In this document: piece by piece, positions 25,168 to 33,800 of the stretch
How the letters are laid out: the number at the start of each line of letters is the position of its first letter
Numbering within the stretch: the first letter of the stretch is position 1
NCBI GenBank assembly: GCA_020073605.1
Contig: JAIQEW010000018.1
Location: 1 to 64,000, forward strand
Direction: 5' to 3'
DNA length: 64,000 bases
Source: Terriglobia bacterium
Lineage (GTDB): Bacteria > Acidobacteriota > Terriglobia > Acidiferrales > UBA7541
The notes under the pieces: generated by a model
What the model was told of the DNA's origin: nothing
Seen by the model: the letters and a program-made list of their open reading frames with translations, nothing else
Database searches by the model: none
Translations under genes and position numbers: made by a program

Positions 25168-26103
25168 ATGGCAGAGAATCCACATCAGACTCCTCGCAGT
25201 CTCTACCGCTTCGCGGTGGCTACTTCGTTTTGCACGATCCTGCTGCTGATGGCGGGAGCTCTGGTGACCAGCAACGACGCCGGGGACTCCGTGCCCGACT
25301 GGCCACTGGCGTACGGCCGCGTGATCCCTCCGCTGGTCGGCGGAATCCGGTACGAATACTCGCACCGCGTGCTGGCGGGGATCGTGGCGGTGATGACGCT
25401 GGTGTTGGCCCTGTGGATGACGCTCGCGGAGCGGCGGCCGTTCGCGCGGAGGTTCGGCTGGACGTCGGTTTCACTGGTGCTGGCGCAGGCGGCGCTCGGC
25501 GGATTCCGCGTGCTCGAAGGCTTTCCTGCGATTTCCGCGACGGCTCATGCGGCGCTCGCGCAGGTGTTTTTCATCGGCATCGTGGGGCTGTCGCTGTACC
25601 TCAGCCCGTGGTGGCAGAGCGATCTGGCGCCGCTCGAGGATAGCGGCTCGCCGCGGCTGCGCTCGCTCGCCACGTGGACGACGGCGGTGATCCTGGTGCA
25701 GCTGGTGCTGGGCGCGGCTTTCCGGCACGGCGCGTTTGGGATCATTCCTCATCTCGTCGGCGCGGGAGTGGTGACCGTGATGGTCGTATGGACGGGAGTG
25801 GCGGCGAAGCGGCGGTTCCGGCAGGTGCGCGATCTGCGCCGCGCGACGATCCTGCTGCACTCGTTTTTCGGGCTTCAGATACTGCTGGGCGGCGCGGCGT
25901 GGTGGGCGGTGGTGGCCGCGGCCGATGCCGTGCAGCCGACATTCGTGTACGTGTCGCTGACGGTGGCGCACGTGTTGGGCGGCGCGCTGACGCTGGCGGC
26001 GTCTGTGATCATGACGCTGACGTGCGTACGGCTGATTCGTCCGTCCGTGCCGGTTGCCGCCAAGGCTTCCGTTTCGGGCACGACAGAAAAGGCCAGGGCA
26101 TAG
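25168..26103 (+). CDS. ctaA: Heme A synthase (CtaA/COX15)
   Basis: Inner-membrane oxidase converting haem O to haem A for cytochrome oxidase. The 311-residue protein has eight hydrophobic segments and the conserved haem-ligand histidines in 'YEYSHRVLAG', 'ATAHAALAQVF', a third-quarter 'PHLVGAG', and 'TVAHVLGGALTL'. The N-terminal 'GALVTSNDAGDSVPDWPLAYG' is a CtaA hallmark. ATG 25168 directly follows an in-frame GTG at 25165; either could initiate. ctaB starts 7 bp downstream, so they form an operon. Confidence 0.93.
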   Translation: MAENPHQTPRSLYRFAVATSFCTILLLMAGALVTSNDAGDSVPDWPLAYGRVIPPLVGGIRYEYSHRVLAGIVAVMTLVLALWMTLAERRPFARRFGWTSVSLVLAQAALGGFRVLEGFPAISATAHAALAQVFFIGIVGLSLYLSPWWQSDLAPLEDSGSPRLRSLATWTTAVILVQLVLGAAFRHGAFGIIPHLVGAGVVTVMVVWTGVAAKRRFRQVRDLRRATILLHSFFGLQILLGGAAWWAVVAAADAVQPTFVYVSLTVAHVLGGALTLAASVIMTLTCVRLIRPSVPVAAKASVSGTTEKARA

Positions 26104-26110
26104 AGAATCG

Positions 26111-27010
26111 ATGAACGAGCTGCGCGCCTCCGAAACGCTCTCCGCCTCGGAAAAGCCGTGGGCCTACGTCGTCCTGACGAAGCCGGACGTGACGTTCCTT
26201 GTGGTGATCACGACGGTGGCGGGATTTTATTTGGGCTCGATCGGCCCGCTCGATTGGCGGCTGCTGCTGAATACGGTTGCGGCCACGATGCTCGTGGCCG
26301 GGGGCACGGCGGCGCTCAATCAATACGTGGAGCGCGAGATGGACGCGCTGATGCGGCGGACGGCGGCGCGGCCACTGCCGTCGGGCCAGTTGCAGCCGCG
26401 CGAGGTGCTGATTTTTGGAGTGGTGGCCATCGTCGTCGGCGCGACGTGGCTCGCGCTGGTGGTGAACGGGCTGTCGGCGCTCGTGGCGCTTGCGACGTCC
26501 GTGCTCTATCTGGGCCTCTACACGCCGCTCAAGACGCGCACCACGCTTTCGACGGCCGTGGGTGCGATACCCGGAGCGCTGCCGCCGCTGATCGGTTGGG
26601 CCGCCGCGCGCGGGTCGCTTTCGCTCGGCGGATGGGTGCTCTTCGCCATTCTCTTTTTCTGGCAATTCCCGCACTTCATGGCGATTGCGTGGATTTATCG
26701 CGAGGACTACGCGCGCGCCGGGATACGCATGCTTCCTACTGTGGACCCAAAGGGCAACGCGACGTTCCGGCAGATCATCATGGCTTCGGCGATTCTGGTG
26801 TGGGTGAGCGCGCTGCCGTCGGTGATCGGAATGGCGGGAATGCGCTACTTCTTCGGCGCGTTGATTCTTGGGATGTTTCTGCTTCAGGTGGGGCTGTGGG
26901 CCAATCGTTCGCGGACCAACGTGCGCGCGAAATGGCTGATGCACGCGACCATCGTGCACATTCCGGTGCTGCTGGCGTGGCTCATCCTGGACAAGCTGAC
27001 GACCCGATGA
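26111..27010 (+). CDS. ctaB: Protoheme IX farnesyltransferase (haem O synthase)
   Basis: UbiA-type prenyltransferase adding a farnesyl group to haem B. The 299-residue membrane protein has the first polyprenyl-binding motif 'NQYVEREMDALMRRTAARPLPSG', the second motif near 'YLGLYTPLKTRTTLSTAVGAIPGALPPLIGW', and about nine helices. ATG 26111 follows the end of ctaA closely. Together with ctaA and the DUF420 gene it makes the usual cytochrome-oxidase assembly cluster, although the oxidase subunits are not in this window. Confidence 0.95.
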   Translation: MNELRASETLSASEKPWAYVVLTKPDVTFLVVITTVAGFYLGSIGPLDWRLLLNTVAATMLVAGGTAALNQYVEREMDALMRRTAARPLPSGQLQPREVLIFGVVAIVVGATWLALVVNGLSALVALATSVLYLGLYTPLKTRTTLSTAVGAIPGALPPLIGWAAARGSLSLGGWVLFAILFFWQFPHFMAIAWIYREDYARAGIRMLPTVDPKGNATFRQIIMASAILVWVSALPSVIGMAGMRYFFGALILGMFLLQVGLWANRSRTNVRAKWLMHATIVHIPVLLAWLILDKLTTR

Positions 27011-27047
27011 GGGCGATCGCCCCGCTTCGCAGCGCTGCATTTTTCTG

Positions 27048-27491
27048 ATGATATTGCTCCCCCTCAGGTCTCTCCCGGCCGTAAATGCCACGCTTAACGG
27101 AGCATGCACTTTGCTGCTTTTGGCGGGCTATTCGTTCATCCGCCGCGGGAAGATTACTTTGCACCGCGCGTGCATGGTGGCGGCGTTTCTTTGCTCCACT
27201 GTGTTCCTCGGCCTCTATCTCTACTTTCACTTTCACGCAGGGGTGATCCGCTTCGGAGGGCAGGGCTGGATTCGCCCGGTCTATCTCGGGATTCTGATCA
27301 CGCACACCACTCTGGCGGTGGTGATCGTCCCGCTGATCCTGATCACGTTTGCACGCGCGCTGCGCGAGCGGTTCGACAAGCATCGCGCCATCGCACGCTG
27401 GACGCTGCCGTTGTGGCTGTATGTGTCGGTGACCGGCGTGATCGTTTACTGGCTGCTGTATGTGGCGTACACGCCGATTTGGCCGACGTAG
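27048..27491 (+). CDS. DUF420 membrane protein (CtaM/YozB-like)
   Basis: A 147-residue protein with four membrane helices and scattered histidines (GVIRFGG, 'FHFHAG', 'ITHTTLAVVIVPLIL', 'DKHRAIARWTLPLWLYVSVTGVIVYWLLY'), the DUF420 pattern. In Bacillus and Staphylococcus a DUF420 protein (CtaM) is needed for maturation of haem-copper oxidase, which agrees with its place after ctaA-ctaB. The ATG at 27048 lacks a strong ribosome site. Confidence 0.85.
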   Translation: MILLPLRSLPAVNATLNGACTLLLLAGYSFIRRGKITLHRACMVAAFLCSTVFLGLYLYFHFHAGVIRFGGQGWIRPVYLGILITHTTLAVVIVPLILITFARALRERFDKHRAIARWTLPLWLYVSVTGVIVYWLLYVAYTPIWPT

Positions 27492-27553
27492 GGCGGGCTG
27501 GGCCCAGAAGCGAGATCCTTCACCCGGCCGACTGCTCCGGGTTCAAGCCCTTC

Positions 27554-27628
27554 GGCGAGCCAAAAGCGCTCGCCTCAGGATGCCAATCCTCGTCGGATTG
27601 GCAGATGACCATCCTTATCGGATGGTCA
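27554..27628. repeat. Cluster of three palindromes, two from the 23-nt family
   Basis: GGCGAGC (27554-27560) / GCTCGCC (27568-27574) forms the first hairpin. Then two 23-nt hairpins in tandem, 2 nt apart: TGCCAATCC-TCGTC-GGATTGGCA (27581-27603) and TGACCATCC-TTATC-GGATGGTCA (27606-27628). The last provides the stop codon of the minus-strand gene that ends at 27626. Confidence 0.75.
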
Positions 27629-28297
27629 CTTGTAAGAAACCACCGCCTGGCCGTTCTGGACTTGAATGTCGCTGATGTCCGCAGGCAGCTTTAGTTTCTC
27701 GCGGTTTTCGGGCGAGGCCATCATCTTCTGGACCGCCAAATCGAGCATGGACTGCGGCAGCGGCATCGAGCCGAGTTTCCCCGCGACCGGCTCGAACTTC
27801 AGATAGCCGCCCTGCGAGGCGAGGTGGCCGTCGAGCTCCAAGGGCAAGTCCTGTCCGTGGAAATTGAACACAACGTAAGCCTTCACGAGATCGCCATCCA
27901 TATCGACTTTCACGTCCTTCACCGACGATTGCACTTCTTCGAGCGACGGCTGGTCGGCTCCGCTGAGCGCGCCGACAGGAGAGGCGGCGGAGTTCCCGGG
28001 AGCGGCGGCTGGAGCTGACGCGGCGGCCGCTGCCGCTGAGCCGGCGAGCTCGAGGTTCTGCTGAAGGTAGGAATTCAGCTCGGTACGATCAAGCTGCACC
28101 TGAGCGGGTTGCCCGGCGGCTTTGGCTTGGTCGGCGGCGGCGAATTTCTGCTCGACGCGGGCGGCTGCGCTGGGATCGTAGGGCATGTCCGGGGAAGGCG
28201 ACTTCCGCAGGATCAGAGCGAGCACAAGGACGAGTCCGGCCAGGCTCGACCACGTCAGAATCCGATAGATTGTCTTCAGCGGCGATGGGTTGGACAT
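27626..28297 (-). CDS. Membrane-anchored extracytoplasmic protein, unknown
   Basis: A 223-residue protein from ATG 28297 with a strong GGGGAGG ribosome site. One N-terminal membrane helix (ILTWSSLAGLVLVLALIL) anchors a soluble region with a low-complexity Ala/Pro stretch (about 80-115) and a C-terminal domain 'VKVDMDGDLVKAYVVFNFHGQDLPLELDGHL...FEPVAGKLGSMPLP...ISDIQVQNGQAVVSYK'. The pattern resembles small beta-sandwich domains that bind lipid-like ligands, but no family is recognised. Its TGA stop is the first three bases of the 23-nt hairpin. Confidence 0.65.
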   Translation of the reverse strand: MSNPSPLKTIYRILTWSSLAGLVLVLALILRKSPSPDMPYDPSAAARVEQKFAAADQAKAAGQPAQVQLDRTELNSYLQQNLELAGSAAAAAASAPAAAPGNSAASPVGALSGADQPSLEEVQSSVKDVKVDMDGDLVKAYVVFNFHGQDLPLELDGHLASQGGYLKFEPVAGKLGSMPLPQSMLDLAVQKMMASPENREKLKLPADISDIQVQNGQAVVSYK

Positions 28298-28602
28298 AGG
28301 ACCTCCCCTCAGACTCCAGTCTAGCAAGCCCGAGCGCTGGGGGCCGCGCGGTCCTGCTTAGGCGTCCTGAATCCAGCACTAGCCGAGCGAGCAGGGAACT
28401 ACGGGGTTGAGATCGCGTCCGAGGGTCGAAAATTCATCCCCGGAACCTGGGGTGAGTTTCACGGGGTACTATTACCGTCCGAGCACACGCTCGGGCACCC
28501 TCGTTGACACTTCCGGCGTCGACCCCTAACTTGAGTCTAGAAGCCGTAGGCGGGTCCGACTAGGCGGCAAGTCGCAGGTTCAGCAAGGGTTTGAGGCCAG
28601 TG
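28298..28602 (+). promoter_or_regulatory. Intergenic region with candidate promoter for the barrel/cytochrome cluster
   Basis: Between divergent genes. TTGACA (28504-28509), a 17-nt spacer and TAACTT (28527-28532) make a plausible promoter with a weak -10. A small hairpin CCGAGC-ACAC-GCTCGG lies at about 28478-28493 upstream of it. No other gene was found. Confidence 0.4.
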
Positions 28603-29679
28603 ATGCTACCGCTATCTCCAAATTCGCGGCGTAGCAAGCGGCGATTCTTCGCGGCGCTACTGGCGCTCTTCCTGGCTCCGGTTGTGCACGCCCAATCGCA
28701 GGGCCAAGATTCCGAGGCGATCAGCCCCGTGCCGGTGTTCACGATGGGCACGGGCTTCATCACCACGTTCGAGGGTGGCACGCCACATCTGGGGCCGCTG
28801 GTTGCGCCGCTGATTCTCGTGCCGGTGGGGCAGAAGTGGCTGTTTGAGACGCGCGGCACGATCGAGGCAGACCTCGCCCCGCCGCCCGGCAGCGACGACT
28901 TCAAAGGCTCGGCGGAGAAGAGCGTCGATTACGTACAGCTCGACTACATCGCCAACCGCTATCTGACCGTGACGGCGGGCCGCTACCTGATTCCGTTCGG
29001 AATCTACAACGAGCGGCTCTATCCCATATGGATTCGAAACCTGCAAACCGACCCGCTGATCCTGCCCATTGGTGGGAGCGAATACGGCGCGGGGACGGGA
29101 GCTATGGTGCGTGGTGGATTTGACCTGGCACCGCGCGTGGAGTTGAACTACGCCGCGTACTTCTCGGCGCACAGCAGCGTGTCGCACATGGAGTCGGACC
29201 GCAGCGCGGGCGGGCGCGCCGGGATTTTCCTGCCGGGTCCGCGGATCGAATTGGGCGGCTCGTTTCAGCATCTCCTGCAGGAAGATCGCACCAACTCATT
29301 TGGATTTCACTTCGAGTGGCAGCCGCCGCCGGTCCCGCTCGACATCCGCGCCGAGTACGCGCGGTCGCACGACGGGAGCGGCTACTGGATCGAGTCGGCG
29401 TACCGGCTGAGCCAGTCGCCCGTGTGGCAAAGCGCGCTTCGCCACGTGCAGGTGGTCGCGCGGATGCAGCAGTTCTACGCCGGCGCCGGCGAGAGCGACG
29501 AAATGGCCGACGTCGATACCAACCAGTTCGAGTTCGGCCTCAACTACTACTTCCGCGATGACATGCGGTTCGTCAGCAGCTACGGCAGGCAATTTTCTCC
29601 AGACGGGAACGAGAACATCTGGACGCTTGGGCTCACGTACCGGTTGGCGCTGCCACTGTGGCCGGGAGGTGGAAAGTGA
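28603..29679 (+). CDS. Outer-membrane beta-barrel (porin-like) protein
   Basis: A 358-residue protein with a signal peptide (FFAALLALFLAPVVHAQ) and a C-terminal part made of alternating amphipathic strands with aromatic girdles ('YVQLDYIANRYLTVTAGRYLIPFGIYNERLYP', 'NQFEFGLNYYFRDDMRFVSSYGRQF', final strand ending 'TLGLTYRLALPLW'). The 'TAGRYLIPFGIYNERLYP' segment resembles phosphate-selective porin-type barrels. ATG 28603 follows GTG and TTG alternatives at 28600 and 28591. The cytochrome gene overlaps its stop. Confidence 0.75.
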   Translation: MLPLSPNSRRSKRRFFAALLALFLAPVVHAQSQGQDSEAISPVPVFTMGTGFITTFEGGTPHLGPLVAPLILVPVGQKWLFETRGTIEADLAPPPGSDDFKGSAEKSVDYVQLDYIANRYLTVTAGRYLIPFGIYNERLYPIWIRNLQTDPLILPIGGSEYGAGTGAMVRGGFDLAPRVELNYAAYFSAHSSVSHMESDRSAGGRAGIFLPGPRIELGGSFQHLLQEDRTNSFGFHFEWQPPPVPLDIRAEYARSHDGSGYWIESAYRLSQSPVWQSALRHVQVVARMQQFYAGAGESDEMADVDTNQFEFGLNYYFRDDMRFVSSYGRQFSPDGNENIWTLGLTYRLALPLWPGGGK

Positions 29680-29996
29680 CCGCACGCCGCCCCATGCTCC
29701 TGCTGGCGCTGCTCCTGGCCGCGAGCACGCTGCCACTGGCCGGAATGGCGGCAGGCCAGGGAGAGGCCAACGCTACGAATCCTCCTCCTGCGGCGAGCGC
29801 GAGGGTGCAGCACGAAGACGACGAGAACGCGCGAGCGGAGGGCGAGCGCCGATTCCACGCGAACTGCGGCCGCTGCCACCAATCGCCGCACAAACTTCCG
29901 CCGCGCATGATGGCCACCATCGTCCGGCACATGCGCGTCCGAGCGACCATCACGGATGAGGACATGCGGCTCATCCTGCGTTACATGACGCAATAG
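29676..29996 (+). CDS. Small exported monohaem cytochrome c-like protein
   Basis: A 106-residue protein starting at GTG 29676, which overlaps the barrel stop codon (GTGA) behind GGGAGGTGG. A signal peptide (LLLALLLAASTLPLAGMAAG) is followed by a charged linker and one haem-binding motif CGRCH (residues 64-68); a downstream methionine among M78, M79 and M86 ('RMMATIVRHM') could be the distal ligand. The haem domain is unusually short, about 55 residues. Confidence 0.8.
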   Translation: MTARRPMLLLALLLAASTLPLAGMAAGQGEANATNPPPAASARVQHEDDENARAEGERRFHANCGRCHQSPHKLPPRMMATIVRHMRVRATITDEDMRLILRYMTQ

Positions 29997-30006
29997 GAGC
30001 AGCGAG

Positions 30007-30453
30007 ATGCGCGGAAGGCGAGTCTGCCTGAACATGAAGGGAACCCGATCGAGCAGGTTCGCTGCTTTCGCTTTGGCGTTTGCATTCACTCCGCATGTCC
30101 CTCAAGTCCAATCGCCTCAAGTGATCGAAATTCTGGCCGACCACGACAGCCGTTTCAAGATGGCGGGCCAGAAGGACCCGGTCGTCACGATGCATGCGGG
30201 GGAGATGGTGACGCTGCGTATCACGGCGGTGAAGGCGAAGAACCACAACCGGGACGGGTCGATTCACGGATTCGAGCTGTTGCGGGCCAAGGATCGCTCG
30301 CGGGTTCCGGGATGGGACCTTCTGTTGAGGCCCGGCACACAGGAGTTCATGCTGGCGGCGCCTGCGGAACCGGGAGAGTACGTGGTGGTCTGCACGGTGA
30401 TTTGCAGCTCGGATCACGAAGGCATGCACATGAAATTCGTAGTTCTGCCGTGA
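30007..30453 (+). CDS. Free-standing CuA-type cupredoxin (COX2 domain-like)
   Basis: A 148-residue exported protein with an N-terminal signal region (FAAFALAFAFTPHVPQVQ). The C-terminal cupredoxin carries the exact CuA ligand pattern C-x3-C-x3-H-x2-M as Cys129, Cys133, His137, Met140, and an upstream His87 in 'IHGFELL' equivalent to the COX2 'HSW' histidine. The usual Glu between the cysteines is Val; in COX2 that residue binds by its backbone, so copper binding remains possible. There is no membrane anchor beyond the signal, unlike COX2. It has AGGAG 10 nt upstream and follows the cytochrome gene by 10 bp. Confidence 0.85.
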   Translation: MRGRRVCLNMKGTRSSRFAAFALAFAFTPHVPQVQSPQVIEILADHDSRFKMAGQKDPVVTMHAGEMVTLRITAVKAKNHNRDGSIHGFELLRAKDRSRVPGWDLLLRPGTQEFMLAAPAEPGEYVVVCTVICSSDHEGMHMKFVVLP

Positions 30454-30529
30454 GCCGTCCGCTCGGTTTCGGCGGGGGCGCAGGCGCCGCACGGGCGCGG
30501 GGAATTCAGCGGCACGGGGGAGAAGAACG

Positions 30530-30910
30530 ATGAAAGCAAACAGATCACGGGCAGCGACCATAGCGCTCGTCATTGCGGCGGCTTTCGGCTGCATGGCGGG
30601 CGGGGGAACGGAACAGGTATTCAAGGGCGAGATCGGGGACTCGCAATGCGCGCTCAACGTGCATTCGCTCAGCCGCTCGCACGAGGAAATGCTGAAGAAG
30701 AAATCGATCGGCACCACGGCAGCCGATTGCGCCCGCTACTGCGTGAAGAACCTTGGCGGCGTCTTCGTGCTTCAGGTGAAGGACAAGGTGTACAAGCTCG
30801 ACAATCAGGACCTCGCCGAAAAACACGCCGGGGAAAAGGTGAAGGTGATCGGCGCGCTCGATCCTCAGACGAATACCATCGCAGTCCACTCAATGGAGCA
30901 GATCAAGTAG
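30530..30910 (+). CDS. Small exported protein, unknown
   Basis: A 126-residue protein with a signal peptide (ATIALVIAAAFGCMAGGG; a lipoprotein-like Cys is present) and a compact domain 'FKGEIGDSQCALNVHSLSRSHEEMLKK...CARYCVKNLGGVFVLQVKDKVYKLDNQ...KVKVIGALDPQTNTIAVHSME'. Three cysteines and several histidines might bind a metal. The beta-rich C-terminal half has an OB-like outline. It starts behind GGGGGAGAAG, 77 bp after the CuA gene, and is likely in the same transcript. Confidence 0.65.
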   Translation: MKANRSRAATIALVIAAAFGCMAGGGTEQVFKGEIGDSQCALNVHSLSRSHEEMLKKKSIGTTAADCARYCVKNLGGVFVLQVKDKVYKLDNQDLAEKHAGEKVKVIGALDPQTNTIAVHSMEQIK

Positions 30911-30987
30911 CGGGAGAGGACCGAATCAGGCCGGGCCGCCGGCACCAAGGGCAAGGGCCACGCAGGACAATCGCGGTGCAGGCCAGA

Positions 30988-32409
30988 TCAACCGTTCAGA
31001 AGTTTGTTCACCACGTCCGCAGCGTGGTAGAGCGGCTCGCCTGGCGGGAGAAATCGCGTAATTCCGGTCAGGTCGTCCCCGGACGTCACTATTCCACTCT
31101 CAACGTATCGGCCGGCCCGAACCTGGGGATGTCCAATCGTTGCCACCAGCGCGTTGCAGAGGCACGTCCTCCCGACTGTATTCTCTTCTTTTCCGCCCTT
31201 GGAGAGGTACAGGCTCACAGGCTCGCCGGGACAGCGGTAAGCGATTTTGCCGTCAGGGCCTTTGTAGGCCTCGCGCAAATAGCCAAGATCGCATATGCGC
31301 GGCCTCGCCGAATAGACGTCGCGCTCTGATAGCGTGCCTTCCAACCGCACGACCTTGAATGGGAAACCCGTGGGCGAGGCCAGCGAATCGGTGAGGACAC
31401 TTGCATCGCCCGAGAGAACCTTTGCCAGAAGGGCTTGCTTGTAGTCATCCCTCAAACCGGACTCCGCGCAATACGCAAACGCGGTGCCTACCTGAACGCC
31501 CGCCGCCCCGGCGGCCAGGGACTCGCGAACTTTTTCGGGTGAACCATATCCTCCTGCAAGCCAAAACGGCAGGCCGAGTTCGCGTATCTTTTCGAGGTCC
31601 ACCTGATCGCGCTCTCCATAGATTGGCTCGCCTGCTTCATTGAGCTGGAGCTTCCCGCGGGGAGGGGCGTTGTGGCCTCCGGCGGTTGGCCCTTCGATCA
31701 CGAATCCATCCACTCGACCGTTGGCCCTCTTCACCATGGTTGTGGCCAGGGTGTTTGAAGCAATGATGGCAAGAAACTTGGGCCGAGCGAGCGGCGCAAG
31801 ATCGCGTTCCATGAAGTCCGAGGGGACAAACGTCATCGTGGTGTCGTCGCCCTCCTCCGCGCCAGTGACATGGAGGGAGTACGTTGCGGGTTTGTGGCAA
31901 GCCAGGAGATCGAGCACTCCGGGAATCTTCAGCGGAACGCCCGCGCCCATGAGGACGTACCCGACACCCGCGAGCATGGCGCCATATAAAGAAGGCAAAT
32001 GCGGAATCTGAATCTTTTCCAGATAGTTGATTCCGACTGGATTCTCGTGGCCTTCGCGGGCGAGAAAGATTTCAACAAAATTGGCGACGATGCACAGCTC
32101 GCTCAGCTCTTGCGGGGTGTCTTTTGTGTGCATCGGGACGGTCTTGTAAGACGCGTTCGCGGGCTTCCCGCCGGGAACGTAGAACTTGTCCCACGCGCGT
32201 TCGGCCATTAGGGGGAAAGGGAAATAATCGAGGGCGCGGCGCATGTGCCCTCCGGGATCGCCGTCTTGCAGGCGCCGGGCGAAGATCTGATCCATAGCGG
32301 TTCCAGAAACCACCCCGAGCTGGCCGAGCCGCGATACTGCCTGGGCAAGCTGCCAACTGGATACTCCCGCCCCCATACCACCTTGAATGATCGTAGGAAG
32401 ATTGCTCAT
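30988..32409 (-). CDS. Nitronate monooxygenase / PfaD-family flavoprotein
   Basis: A 473-residue FMN-dependent TIM-barrel protein of the 2-nitropropane dioxygenase family. It opens 'TIIQGGMGAGVSSWQLAQAVSRLGQLGVVSG' and carries 'VEGPTAGGHNAPP'-like FMN-phosphate segment (IEGPTAGGHN) and 'WLAGGYGSPEKVRESLAAGAAGVQVGTAFAYC'. It is about 100 residues longer than ordinary nitronate monooxygenases, with a C-terminal Cys-containing extension ('GRTCLCNALVATIGHPQ'), as in PfaD-type proteins of polyunsaturated fatty-acid synthesis. No Pfa synthase is nearby, so nitronate or enoyl reductase activity is left open. Confidence 0.8.
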   Translation of the reverse strand: MSNLPTIIQGGMGAGVSSWQLAQAVSRLGQLGVVSGTAMDQIFARRLQDGDPGGHMRRALDYFPFPLMAERAWDKFYVPGGKPANASYKTVPMHTKDTPQELSELCIVANFVEIFLAREGHENPVGINYLEKIQIPHLPSLYGAMLAGVGYVLMGAGVPLKIPGVLDLLACHKPATYSLHVTGAEEGDDTTMTFVPSDFMERDLAPLARPKFLAIIASNTLATTMVKRANGRVDGFVIEGPTAGGHNAPPRGKLQLNEAGEPIYGERDQVDLEKIRELGLPFWLAGGYGSPEKVRESLAAGAAGVQVGTAFAYCAESGLRDDYKQALLAKVLSGDASVLTDSLASPTGFPFKVVRLEGTLSERDVYSARPRICDLGYLREAYKGPDGKIAYRCPGEPVSLYLSKGGKEENTVGRTCLCNALVATIGHPQVRAGRYVESGIVTSGDDLTGITRFLPPGEPLYHAADVVNKLLNG

Positions 32410-32604
32410 ACGAACAAGTATTGCCCGTCCAGAGCCTCCCGATTGTCATAGTTTTGTATTAATTGTCGTGTTGGTTCTCCACAGGTTCGCTGACCGCGCA
32501 CCCATGGCGTGGGAACACGATTGGCGAACACCCTTTCGCCCACGCCCGCCGCGATGAAGTTCGGCGGCCTCCATCCAGATACCATCCTACACGCGCGGCT
32601 GCGG

Positions 32605-33465
32605 CTATCTCGGCTCCATAATCAGAGGCAGGCCATTCTTGGTATTGCCGATGATCACGATCTTGGCGTTGTTGCTGTCCGCGAGCTTCTGAGTAGCCTC
32701 AATGCCTTTCCACTCGAGCAACTGCTGGCTGATGCCCTGACTTACGGTTTGCTGAAAGTCGCGAACGCCCTGGGCCTCGATGCGCTTCCGGTCTGCTTCC
32801 TGTTTCTCTTTTTGCAGGACGAAGGCCATGCGCAGCGAATCCTGCTCGGCTTGCTGCTTCGCTTCAATGGATGTCTTGAGCATCTGCGGCAATTGAATGT
32901 CGCGCAGCAAAACGCTCTGGACCTCGACGCCCCTGGCGCTTAGCTGGCGCACAAGCTCCTCATAAATCTTCTGCGCGACCTCTTCGCGGCCCCCGGTATA
33001 GAGCGCGCTGGCACTGTGCGCGGCCGTCACCGAACGGATCGCCGAACGCATGTTGGGCTCGACGACCACATCGATGTAGGCGGGCCCGATTTTCTGATAG
33101 ACGTCCGCGGCTCTCTCCGGATTCAGCCGGAAAAGCAGCGACGTGTCCAGCGTCATCACCAACCCTTCATCCGACGGCACGCTGGCCGTTTCCTTCAGCT
33201 CTTGCGTGCGGATGGACATCGTGTTGTTTCCCTTGAAGGGATTCACGAGATGCGTGCCCTCCGGCAATACTTCGCCGGTGACGCGCCCCCATAGCGTGAG
33301 CACGCCGACGTTCCCCGCCGGCACGTAGGCCACCGACGCATAGAGCAGGATCAGCAGAACAACCAATATCGAAACCATTCCAAGCCCGCCGGGCAGCCAG
33401 CTTCCTACCTTGCCCACGAGTCGGCGCGGCAATTCGTGGTCATCTTCCTGATGAAATACGGCCAT
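32605..33465 (-). CDS. SPFH/Band 7 (prohibitin, HflC-like) membrane protein
   Basis: A 286-residue protein with an N-terminal membrane helix (MVSILVVLLILLYASVAYV) and an SPFH domain ('VGVLTLWGRVTGEVLPEGTHLVNPF'... 'RGVEVQSVLLRDIQLP') followed by a coiled coil ('SIEAKQQAEQDSLRMAFVLQKEKQEADRKRIEAQG'). Such proteins oligomerise into membrane microdomain scaffolds; HflK/HflC modulate FtsH. No HflK partner or FtsH is adjacent, so prohibitin-like is the safer name. ATG 33465 has a perfect GGAGG site; a longer in-frame start upstream is not needed. Confidence 0.88.
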   Translation of the reverse strand: MAVFHQEDDHELPRRLVGKVGSWLPGGLGMVSILVVLLILLYASVAYVPAGNVGVLTLWGRVTGEVLPEGTHLVNPFKGNNTMSIRTQELKETASVPSDEGLVMTLDTSLLFRLNPERAADVYQKIGPAYIDVVVEPNMRSAIRSVTAAHSASALYTGGREEVAQKIYEELVRQLSARGVEVQSVLLRDIQLPQMLKTSIEAKQQAEQDSLRMAFVLQKEKQEADRKRIEAQGVRDFQQTVSQGISQQLLEWKGIEATQKLADSNNAKIVIIGNTKNGLPLIMEPR

Positions 33466-33800
33466 GGTGCCTCCTATCGTACGCGTGTGTTTCCGCGTAT
33501 CGCTGCGGCATTCTACACGGCAATGCGGTCGCGCTAGTGCCTTTCCGGTCGGCCGCCTAACTCCTGGCGGGACGAAGAACTGGCTATCTGTCGAAGCGCA
33601 CTTGTGCACTTGTCCGGTTACCGCGTTAATCAGGATTTCCTCGGGCCACGCCGCTAGACAGCCAAAGGGCTGGCCTCCAATCTTCAACGGGATTGTAGCT
33701 AGTTTCGGGGTTTCATTTAGGAGGTACAGGGAGGGCTTGATTCAGCGACAGGCGGCCACCATCCGTCGCTTTATCGCTGATCGGGTGCAGCCGATTGCCG
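33466..33800. other. Intergenic stretch, 335 bp
   Basis: Between two minus-strand genes. Open frames on both strands exist but none has a ribosome site or protein-like character. No clear hairpin terminator or promoter was recognised. Confidence 0.45.

Noticed and set aside
26009..27109. Long open reading frame on the minus strand (366 codons)
   Set aside because: It lies wholly opposite ctaA/ctaB, is extremely His/Arg-rich with no protein character, and is a product of high G+C.
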